Below are positions 1 through 6,271 of a stretch of DNA of 8,112 nucleotides, in pieces. The notes beneath the pieces are model-generated. The model saw only the letters and a list, made by a program, of their open reading frames with translations, was not told the DNA's origin and made no database searches. Source of the stretch: JBBABP01 sp041657585 (lineage in GTDB: Bacteria > Patescibacteriota > Gracilibacteria > Absconditabacterales > Absconditicoccaceae); assembly GCA_041657585.1 (NCBI GenBank), contig JBBABP010000048.1:1-8112 (forward strand), given 5' to 3'. Each line of letters opens with the position of its first letter. The first letter of the stretch is position 1. Both the position numbers and the translations under genes were made by a program.

Positions 1-137
1 CTTGTTGAGAATTGCGTTCAATGTTAATTTTGGCTAAACAATTAAAATATATTGAAGAAATATTTTTTCAAGAATTGTATTTAAAAATAATAGAAATATC
101 GAAACTTATATATTGATTGATAAAATCTTTAAAATAA
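1..137 (+). CDS. Four-helix-bundle protein (23S rRNA intervening-sequence type), C-terminal end
   Basis: This is the last 44 codons of a gene that begins before the window, in the frame starting at base 3 and ending with TAA at 135-137. TGA at 6-8 and 114-116 is read as Gly. The tail reads ELRSMLILAKQLKYIEE..., then ISKLIYGLIKSLK. This matches what I recall of the small four-helix-bundle family first seen as ORFs in 23S rRNA intervening sequences (E-L-x-x-x-L-x-x-A-K-x-L, an amphipathic helix, then an I-x-x-L-I-K-S-L-K end). Members are about 110-130 residues and stand-alone ones have no settled function. The Gly before the terminal LIKSL motif is encoded by TGA, which supports the recoding. 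The assignment rests on the last two helices only. Confidence 0.65.
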
Positions 138-142
138 TCTCT

Positions 143-281
143 TCCCCTTGTCCCTTGTCCCTTGTCCCTTGTTCCTTTTCCCTTGTTCCTTTTCCCTTGT
201 TCCTTTTCCCTTGTTCCTTTTCCATTGTTCCTTTATCCTTGTTCCTTTATCCTTTATCCTTTACCCTTTTCCCTGCCCCTT
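143..281 (+). repeat. Heptamer/14-mer pyrimidine microsatellite before the PAP2 gene
   Basis: Three perfect TCCCTTG heptamers (151-171) are followed by 14-mers of two heptamers: TTCCTTTTCCCTTG three times (172-213), a one-base variant (214-227), then TTCCTTTATCCTTG and decaying TTCCTTT/ATCCTTT units to about 281. The tract is almost purely pyrimidine on the plus strand. It fills the whole gap between the upstream stop codon and the PAP2 start and leaves no Shine-Dalgarno sequence. The degenerate edge and perfect core suggest growth by slippage. Any promoter for the downstream gene must lie in or before this tract; I see no convincing one. Confidence 0.9.
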
Positions 282-899
282 ATGCTTAAATTATTTGAAC
301 CAATACGATGAGTGCATTTATTACAATCATTAAACGCGTGGATGCAAACAAGCCAAACCTTGACGACACTTTTTCCTATCCTTGCCGACATTTTTGTTTT
401 TGTTTATCCAGTATATTTTCTCGTTTTGTATATTTATGGAATGGCAACAAGGCAAAAATATTATAAAAATTCAGCGTTATTTATTTTTATATGAACGATT
501 CTAAGTATAATCATAAATTTATGAATTCAATTTTTTGTGAACAAGACTAGACCAAATTTTATTCTATGACTCAAAGATCTCAAACAAGAAACGATACTGC
601 ACAATTTTTTACCAACAAGTAGTTTCCCATCAGATCATGCCGCACTATCGATGTGAATAGCAATTTCTTCTTTGATCCGAGGGATAAAAAACAAAGACAA
701 AAAATTTATATATTTCGGAATAATATTAATAATTTTTAGTCTGATTATGTGATTTAGTAGAATTATAACAGCAGTTCATCGACCAACAGATATTATTGGC
801 GGCAGCATGATTGGAATATTAATTCCTTTGATTTTACTTAACAAAAAACTCTATCGTTTATTGGACAGAGTTTTTACTTGGATTGGAAAAATTATTTAA
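282..899 (+). CDS. PAP2-family membrane phosphatase, probable undecaprenyl-diphosphatase (BcrC-like)
   Basis: The 205-residue product has several hydrophobic helices and the PAP2 active site. R90-P91 (KTRPNF) is the end of motif 1. FPSDHA at 115-120, with H119, is motif 2. SRIITAVHRPTD at 159-170, with R160, H166 and D170, fits SRxxxxxHxxxD, motif 3. PSDH instead of PSGH, and no Lys at the usual motif 1 position seven residues before the Arg (Gln there), resemble the BcrC/YbjG undecaprenyl-diphosphatases. These dephosphorylate C55-PP at the outer membrane face to recycle the cell-wall lipid carrier; substrate is inferred from the motifs. Six TGA codons are read as Gly. I chose ATG 282 because the frame is open from there; GTG 312 and ATG 342 are alternatives. 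A microsatellite touches the start, and the stop overlaps that of the convergent minus-strand gene. Confidence 0.85.
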
Positions 900-1198
900 G
901 AAAACTTTTCAATTTTATCTCAATCTGCAATTTTCACTCTTGTTTTAGTATCTTCAAAAACATAAGTATCAATTGATCATTCTTTTCATGGAATTATTTT
1001 TTGAATTCATTTTTTATCTCAATTATAAGTATTGCTACTTCATAAAGTTATTTTTAGTTTTGTTGGCGGACTTTTTGTCATATCAATAATTTCATGTATT
1101 TTTAGATTTCAAATATCTTTTAAAAATCAATTTTCAATATATTGTTTTTTCACTCCTGTATTGACATCAACTTCTTCAGTTTTTAAATCTGTAGTCAT
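896..1198 (-). CDS. Hypothetical 100-residue protein, last gene of the minus-strand operon
   Basis: This frame is visible only when TGA is read as Gly: eight of its nine glycines are TGA, including ADGDKIEKFS at the C-terminus. It starts MTTDLKTEEV at ATG 1198, directly after in-frame TGA-TAA, and ends with TAA at 898-896. Composition is hydrophilic and rich in Lys, Asp and Thr, with a likely beta-rich second half and no signal peptide, membrane segment or cysteine. The start lies inside the end of the 869-residue gene (16-base overlap, different frame), so translation is probably coupled. I recognise no family. An alternative is that it is the C-terminal part of the larger protein separated by a frameshift, since the style of the two is similar. 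Against this, the start codon is good and the reading frame is long and clean. Confidence 0.7.
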
Positions 1199-3792
1199 TT
1201 ATCAAGAGTAACTAACTCTTTTGTTCAACCCTTATCTTTAATTTTAATTACACCACCATCAACGACGATTTTTAGATCAGTCTTTGCTTTATTATTATTA
1301 TCAGTTATTGCTGTTATAGCTCTAGTAATTTTCGCTTCATCAAATTTATCTTTGTAAGGGGCATTACTCATTTTTGTTTTTAATTGTTCTAAAAATATTT
1401 TTACATTTGCCGTAGTTATAATTTTGTCGTAAGTTACAAATTTGTCAGTTTTCCAATCGCCAGTTAAAGTTTCAAATTGTTTATCACTTGTATCAGCATT
1501 CAAGAAAATCTTTTCATATCAAGAAAACACTTCATCTGAAGTAAGCGTTGTTTTATTATTAAATTCTTTCAAATCTTTTTCTGCTTTTTGCTCAGGAGAT
1601 TCTGTAGTTTTTTTCGCTTCAAAAGGCATATTAGGAGTTTCTGTAATTACATAATCAAGTTTTTTACTTCCAGCATAAGCATAAGAAGCCAAATAAATTG
1701 CAACATCTTTTTGTGTTTGAATTCATCTTTCAACTCTTTTATCATTGTCCAAATCAGATCTTGTTATTTCTTTTTTTCATTGAGGCGTATATCACACAAT
1801 TTGATTACTACTTTCTGCTATAGTATTCCATGTCGTTGGATCATTCATCAATGCCTCAATTATTTTGTCTTTGGAAGTTTCTATATCTTTTTTTAATTCA
1901 TAATTTCATTTACTATCTTTCGTTAAATAATTATCTATTTCCATTTTAGTTCCATTTTTTGTATCTTCGACTTGTTTATTATTATAATTAATGGCATTGA
2001 AAACAATATTTGGATCAAATAATTTAATATCTATATTATCTTTAAATATTGTTTGTTGGTCATTTTCAAATTTTGCTTTAATTGTTTTTCATTCTAAATT
2101 ATTTACAGGGCCAGTTACTGATGAATCAAATATTGATGTATCTGAAATTTTTTTTGCAAGCCCTCCCACTGATTTTTTTTGATCATAAGATAATGCATAT
2201 TTTTCTTTATATACTTCATCAAGTTTATCTTTGAAATAGTCATTATAAATTTTATCCATTCATAGTGAATGAAGCAATCATCTTATAGCTCATTTACCAC
2301 CAAACCATTCCAATACATCTGCTAAACCTTTACCATAAATTTTAAAGAAAGCATCTACTCATTTATCTAAAGTTTCTTTGAAATTTTTTGGAGTATCTGT
2401 TTTAAGCTGGGCTTTCAATGAAGAAATTTGTTCAGAAATTTGTTTTGATAACGGCGTATCTTTTGGAAAATTTGGAGAAGTGAGAACACTTTCTAATTTA
2501 TTATAATTTTCCAATTTAGTAGCGTCATTATTTCACAAATATTTTATATTTTCTTTGTTAACATATTTTAAATAATTTTGTAGAATAATTAAATCACCTC
2601 ATTTTGCTTGCTCAATAACATAATCTGTAATAACAGAGTAATATCAATTCTCTTTCACCACATTGTCATCAATGCCTCCCGTTAAATGATATTCATTAAT
2701 ATTTTTGAAAATATTATCTGTCTCAGTTCCTTTATCCAGCAAAGATCATAATTTTCAATTATTTAGCTGCTCATTAATATATTTTTCAAATGTTCTATAT
2801 GATCAACTATCATTAATGGCTCATAATGTATCTTTACTAAATGGTTCTGTAAGATTTGCTATGTTAAAATGGTCAGCCCTTTTCTGATAAATAAAATCCG
2901 TAGTTTTAGAAAACATTATGTCTTTAGAAGGAATTTTATTAGGAGGATTTTTGGTGTCAGTATAATCTATTTTTATATATTTTACACCGACATCGTAATC
3001 TGTATCGTTTTCGCTAGCTATAACTAATTTATAATTCATAGTTGCGTCAGCTTTTTCTCAAATACATAATTTCACAAGTGCCTCAAAATTTGCCTTCATA
3101 TTTATTCAACTTTCATTTCCACCTGTTGCCTTCAAAGAATCAGCTATATTTAATTTTCAATCAGCTATATTTAATTTTCAATTAGAATCCATATTATCGA
3201 ACAATGCATCCCAAGCGACTTTAAATTCATTAGTTCAGTTAGTTTTTCAATCTCAATTTTCTCAAAATAAATTATTTGCAATATCTTTAGTTGGCGTCGC
3301 AGATAATAAATTAAATAACTCTTGTTTTCAAGCCTCTTTTTCTTGTTCTTTAGCTTGTGTTTCAAGTTTTGTTTTTTCAGTGTTTAATGCTTTTTCGATT
3401 GTTTTTATTTGAATATCTTTTCGATCACTTGTAGTCACACTTAATCGTATAATAATATTTAAATATGCATCAATTTGTGTTATAGTTAATTTTTTATTTT
3501 TCAAATCAACAACTGCTTCACTTGTATTTTCCGATCCAGATCTTTTTTGTAATTTCACATCAAAAAATTTATTAATTCCGTCTTTAATTTTATCTTTATA
3601 TTTTTCTATTTTATCTTTAATTTTATCTTTAATTTTTTCTTTAACTTTTTCGTTATTTTTATTTTTGTCTAAAACTTTAGAGGCTGCTTCTAAATCTTTT
3701 ACTTCTGAAGGCTCTACTCAATTTTTATCTAAAGCTTGCTTTATATCTACTTCAGCTTTTTTTATTTCTTCTTTTGGTGTTTCTGTAGGCAT
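1183..3792 (-). CDS. Hypothetical 869-residue hydrophilic protein with Lys-rich N-terminus
   Basis: A single frame runs from ATG 3792 to TAA at 1185-1183 and contains about 29 TGA-Gly codons; under the standard code it breaks into many pieces. I do not recognise it. Residues 1-80 are charged and helical, with K-D-K-I type repeats around 50-71 encoded by imperfect 12-base repeats. Residues about 175-211 are rich in Gly, Asn and Asp and contain two acidic loops; the second (N200-M-D-S-N-G-K-L-N-I-A-D211) resembles an EF-hand loop. A perfect seven-residue tandem duplication sits at 205-218. Residues 479-520 are the only Gly-rich, mildly hydrophobic stretch (FFKIYGKGLADVLEWFGG). No signal peptide, membrane helix or cysteine-rich region is visible, so it is probably cytoplasmic or exported by an unknown route. 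It begins 17 bases after the 96-residue gene, without a Shine-Dalgarno sequence. Confidence 0.88.
3140..3181 (-). repeat. Perfect 21-bp tandem duplication inside the 869-residue gene
   Basis: Two identical 21-base units (3140-3160 and 3161-3181) lie side by side. In the coding frame they encode GKLNIAD twice (residues 205-218), each copy starting with a TGA-Gly codon. The length is a multiple of three, so the frame is kept. Perfect identity implies a recent event or a selected repeat. It falls at the end of an EF-hand-like acidic loop, so a second K-L-N-I-A-D tail is added to that loop. Confidence 0.95.
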
Positions 3793-3809
3793 AAATTAAA
3801 ATTAATAAA

Positions 3810-4100
3810 TTAAATACTACTAAACATGTTTTCTATTTCTTTAACTCTTTGGTCATCTTTTTGATATTGATCTACTTCTACTTGTTTTAATTTTTCCAAA
3901 AAGCTTATAGATTTACCTATCTTTTCTTTTTTATCTATATCTATAATTGATGTGTTGATCTCCTTGAACATATCGATAAGCGTATCAATCAATTCATCAC
4001 TTACGACATCGCCTTCCACCAAAACTTTTAAGTCATTGGCTATCGGCAAAATGCCATCAAGAGATTCCAACATTTTTAGTATATATTCTTTTTTGCTCAT
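3810..4100 (-). CDS. Small helical hypothetical protein (96 residues), first gene of the operon
   Basis: The product starts MSKKEYILKMLESL and ends ENMFSSI at TAA 3812-3810. It is acidic and almost wholly alpha-helical by composition, with leucines and isoleucines spaced as in a helical bundle (ELIDTLIDMFKEI, then ISFLEKLKQVEVDQYQ). No signal peptide, membrane segment or catalytic motif is visible. It is the only complete gene here without an in-frame TGA; its few glycines use GGN codons. An upstream ATG at 4184 would add 28 hydrophobic residues, but these are encoded by the pyrimidine-rich tract, so I prefer ATG 4100. It leads a three-gene unit with the 869- and 100-residue genes. Function is unknown; a small adaptor or regulatory partner of the large protein is only a guess from position. 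Confidence 0.85.
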   Translation of the reverse strand: MSKKEYILKMLESLDGILPIANDLKVLVEGDVVSDELIDTLIDMFKEINTSIIDIDKKEKIGKSISFLEKLKQVEVDQYQKDDQRVKEIENMFSSI

Positions 4101-4162
4101 AGTTATAAATAAAGGATAAAGGGACGAGGTAAAAAAAAGGAACGAGGAACAAGGAATAAGTA
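4101..4162 (-). repeat. Pyrimidine-rich heptamer-like tract just before the operon start codon
   Basis: On the coding (minus) strand this reads TTCCTTG-TTCCTCG-TTCCTTT (plus 4156-4136), then a T run and CCTCGTCCCTTTATCCTTT up to the ATG. The units are the same TTCCTTG/TTCCTTT heptamers as those before the PAP2 gene, again on the sense strand and directly next to the start codon. If the promoter at 4242-4269 is used, the tract is in the 5' untranslated region. No Shine-Dalgarno sequence is present. Confidence 0.75.
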
Positions 4163-4176
4163 CATTTATATTTTTT

Positions 4177-4232
4177 CCTTTCACCTTTGTCCTTTGACCT
4201 TTCCACTATTTTCTTTCACCTTTCTACTTTCT
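4177..4232 (+). repeat. Eight-unit heptamer array of CCTTTNN type
   Basis: Consecutive heptamers on the plus strand are CCTTTCA, CCTTTGT, CCTTTGA, CCTTTCC, ACTATTT, TCTTTCA, CCTTTCT and ACTTTCT. The phase is kept over 56 bases although the units have diverged. It lies between the minus-strand promoter and the operon start, so it would be transcribed as a purine-rich leader. Confidence 0.75.
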
Positions 4233-4241
4233 ATTGCTTAA

Positions 4242-4269
4242 ATTATATCCCCCAAATCGCTTTTATCAA
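4242..4269 (-). promoter_or_regulatory. Probable sigma-70-type promoter of the minus-strand operon
   Basis: On the minus strand TTGATA (4269-4264) is followed by a 16-base spacer and a perfect TATAAT (4247-4242). Transcription would start near 4235, giving a leader of about 135 bases made almost entirely of heptamer tracts before ATG 4100. The hexamers fit the bacterial consensus well, but AT-rich DNA gives chance matches. Confidence 0.55.
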
Positions 4270-4339
4270 AATTCTAAGCTAAATATTTACCATTAAAGAT
4301 TGACAAATCTAAAGTTTATTTTGTAGTATGTAAGATGTC

Positions 4340-4415
4340 GTCATTGCGAGCGTAGCGAAGCAATCTATAAACATTAAAACAAGATTGCTTCGTCGTAAAA
4401 ACTCGTCGCAAAGAC
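4340..4415. repeat. Dispersed palindromic intergenic element, copy 1
   Basis: This GC-richer island has nested inverted repeats. CGAAGCAATCT (4356-4366) and AGATTGCTTCG (4382-4392) are perfect 11-base arms around a 15-base loop. GTCATTGCGAG (4340-4350) and CGTCGCAAAGAC (4404-4415) form imperfect outer arms. The words GTCATTGCGAG and GAAGCAATCT recur at 6101-6146, so this is a dispersed repeat, probably a non-coding MITE-like or REP-like element. It contains no ORF or transposase. The hairpin could also affect transcription between the divergent genes. Confidence 0.8.
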
Positions 4416-4425
4416 ACATTTAAAA

Positions 4426-4461
4426 CCTTTGTAGCCTTTGTAGCACTTGTAACCTTTGTGA
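4426..4461 (+). repeat. Four-unit nonamer array of CCTTTGTAG type, copy 1
   Basis: Four consecutive nonamers: CCTTTGTAG, CCTTTGTAG, CACTTGTAA, CCTTTGTGA. The array ends 71 bases before ATG 4533 and 13 bases before the candidate -35 box. A four-unit array of the same family stands in the matching place before the nuclease gene. Confidence 0.8.
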
Positions 4462-4474
4462 CTTTCATTTCCCC

Positions 4475-4502
4475 TTGAAAATCAAACGAAAATATGTGTT
4501 AT
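4475..4502 (+). promoter_or_regulatory. Candidate promoter of the 7TM-protein gene
   Basis: TTGAAA (4475-4480), a 16-base spacer and TGTTAT (4497-4502). The -10 box matches TATAAT at four of six positions, so it is weak alone. It gains weight because its place relative to the nonamer array and the start codon is nearly the same as that of the stronger promoter at 6214-6241. Confidence 0.35.
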
Positions 4503-4527
4503 TCAATGTAAATTTAATCCATAACAC
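4496..4527. promoter_or_regulatory. Inverted repeat between the candidate -10 box and the 7TM-protein start
   Basis: GTGTTAT (4496-4502) and ATAACAC (4521-4527) are perfect 7-base arms around an 18-base AT-rich spacer, ending five bases before ATG 4533. The left arm overlaps the candidate -10 box, so it could be an operator or a leader hairpin that masks the start. There is no protein evidence for a cognate regulator in the window. Confidence 0.4.
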
Positions 4528-4532
4528 GCATT

Positions 4533-6056
4533 ATGAAATTACAAAATAAAATAATAATCTGACTTATTTTAATTTTTTGAATAATAAATTTTGGATATCA
4601 AGCACATTGAGAAACTTTGAACAAAAATATTTGCAATCAATCAAGATACGAAATAAATTGAGAAGATAATATAAAATTAAATCAGCTTGTGGAATATACA
4701 GTCAGAGATTTGAATAATGCAACTTCTAAAATTAAATCAGTAAATTATAAACTTTATAAAAACGACAAACTTGTTGAGTTTTTGGCAGGAGAAAAATATT
4801 CTTATAATTTTAAAACAATATGAACAAACAAACTTACAGCATCATTTACTGATAATAAAAATTGTAAATATAACTTAGAAAAAGCAATTAATATATATAA
4901 AAAATCAATATTGTATATTTGAGAAAATATAAATGAATTTGATTTATGATTCAAAGAAAATTTTGATAAACATTCGATTATGTTTGAAAAAATTATTTTG
5001 GACAAAAATTTATTATCTGAAAATGATCTTTTTGCTGAACTTTCACAAAACTTAGATTATCTCAAAGACGTTGATTCTATAATTATAAACTACAAGAACT
5101 TTGAATCTGTTTTTCAAACCATAGATAAAATAAATAAAGCTAATAATAATTTTTATAATAAACAAATATTTATCATCAGTGACGTAAATAATAATTTTTT
5201 GAAAAGAATTTTGGCAAAATATATAAAATTACCAATGAATTATCAAATATATACTCTGAATACTGATTATTTTTTAAATTTTTTATCAAATATATCTTTT
5301 GATAAAGAAATAATTACACAACCATATATCAAAACCTTTTCTACATCATTTAAACAAATGCCAAAATATTTTGTAGTTTCATATTTTGTTGATCATTTAA
5401 TTTATGCTTGAATACCAATTACTTTAATCTGAATATTGTTGATTTTATGCATCAGTGTATTAGTTATAAGTATTTTTAGACAAGTAATTTGATTTTCTGT
5501 CTTTGGAATTTATAGCCCATTGATGTTTGCTATTTCAATGTTTATTATATGAATCCAACTTAGTTTAATTCTTTTTTTGATAGCGTTTATTTCAACGTTG
5601 GTGATCAGATTTTTGAATAAAAAAATATATCTTTTGTATAGTGCCAAAATTTCTCTTCTGATAATTTTTTATATTTTGATGATAATATTAATTTTTGGCT
5701 TAGATAAATTGATATGAACTAACATAATAGACATTCAGATTTTCAGTAATGATCTGATTATATTTCCAATAGTTTTTATGATATTGATTACTGAAAAAAT
5801 ATTTAACGAATGATTCAAATTATTTAGCTCATGATGGATAATTTCTTTATTCGAATTTACCATATTATCATTTATCATATATTCATTATTAAACTGGACA
5901 TCATTGAAACACTTGCTTTTGTCTTATCCAGATTTGATAATAATAGTTTTTGTATTAAATATAATTGTTTGAAGATTTACCTGACTTCAATTGTTAGAAT
6001 ATTTCCGCTTTATGCCACTGATCAAAAAACATCTCGAAGGAGAAGAAGAGGAATAA
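4533..6056 (+). CDS. Exported membrane protein with 7TM_transglut-like C-terminal domain
   Basis: The 507-residue product contains 16 TGA-Gly codons. A signal-type helix (residues 6-22; TGA at 10 and 16) is followed by a beta-rich, PKD-like region of about 26-118 whose lone cysteines C34 and C111 could form a disulfide. Residues about 122-260 alternate predicted strands and helices (KSILYIGE, SIIINYKN, KQIFIISD), like an alpha/beta sandwich. From about 290 there are roughly seven hydrophobic helices with R-x-VIGFSVFGIYSPL near 317-329 and GRFTGLQLLEYFRF near the end. These fit my memory of the 7TM domain usually fused to an inactive transglutaminase-like domain (7TM_transglut), whose role is unknown. 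I see no transglutaminase domain. The acidic tail EGEEEE should be cytoplasmic. It stands alone, with its own intergenic regions on both sides. Confidence 0.75.
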
Positions 6057-6100
6057 AAGGAACTGGAAATTGGTAATTAGAAATTTTGGAATAATAATTC

Positions 6101-6146
6101 GTCATTGCGAGCCTGCCTGTCCAGCTTCTTTGCGACGAAGCAATCT
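6101..6146. repeat. Dispersed palindromic intergenic element, copy 2
   Basis: It begins GTCATTGCGAG (6101-6111), as copy 1 at 4340 does, and ends CGACGAAGCAATCT (6133-6146), sharing the GAAGCAATCT word. The middle (CCTGCCTGTCCAGCTTC) is unlike copy 1. TTCGTC (6098-6103) pairs with GACGAA (6134-6139), and ATTGC with GCAAT, so only short alternative stems form. A T run follows at 6147-6151. It could double as a weak terminator for the upstream gene, but the stem is poor. Confidence 0.7.
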
Positions 6147-6165
6147 TTTTCTGAAGTCTTTTTGG

Positions 6166-6201
6166 CCCCTGAAACCTTTTAAACCTTTGTAGCCCTTGAA
6201 A
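6166..6201 (+). repeat. Four-unit nonamer array, copy 2
   Basis: Consecutive nonamers are CCCCTGAAA, CCTTTTAAA, CCTTTGTAG and CCCTTGAAA. One unit is identical to the CCTTTGTAG unit of the array at 4426-4461. The array ends 70 bases before ATG 6272, against 71 bases in the first copy. Confidence 0.7.
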
Positions 6202-6213
6202 CTTTTTTTAAAT

Positions 6214-6241
6214 TTGCAAAAAAACAACTTCTGACTATAAT
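6214..6241 (+). promoter_or_regulatory. Probable promoter of the OLD-family nuclease gene
   Basis: TTGCAA (6214-6219), a 16-base spacer and a perfect TATAAT (6236-6241). Transcription would begin near 6248, giving a leader of about 24 bases before ATG 6272. No Shine-Dalgarno sequence is present. The promoter suggests the gene is transcribed apart from the upstream membrane-protein gene. Confidence 0.5.
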
Positions 6242-6271
6242 TAATATGATTTTACAAAAATAAATAAAATC

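Noticed and set aside
113..140. Promoter TTGATT-16-TAATCT for the PAP2 gene
   Set aside because: The -10 box matches the consensus poorly and the hit lies in the end of the upstream gene; no better than chance in AT-rich DNA.
143..281. CRISPR array
   Set aside because: Units of 7 and 14 bases are contiguous with no unique spacers.
148..333. Plus-strand ORF of 61 codons reading Ser/Leu/Val/Pro/Phe repeats
   Set aside because: It is a translation of the pyrimidine heptamer tract and overlaps the PAP2 start in another frame; low-complexity shadow.
1442..2887. Several plus-strand ORFs of 60-102 codons across the middle of the window
   Set aside because: All are antisense to the 869-residue gene, which is one unbroken frame under UGA = Gly.
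4101..4184. N-terminal extension of the 96-residue protein to ATG 4184, giving a hydrophobic leader
   Set aside because: The extra residues are encoded by the repeat tract; the MSKKEY start at 4100 gives a normal soluble protein and fits the operon leader.
4340..4415. Insertion sequence or tRNA-like gene
   Set aside because: The palindromic element is only about 76 bases, has no transposase or target-site duplication that I can see, and cannot fold as a cloverleaf with conserved tRNA bases.
4802..5005. Minus-strand ORF of 67 codons
   Set aside because: It is antisense to the continuous 7TM-protein frame and has no motif of its own.
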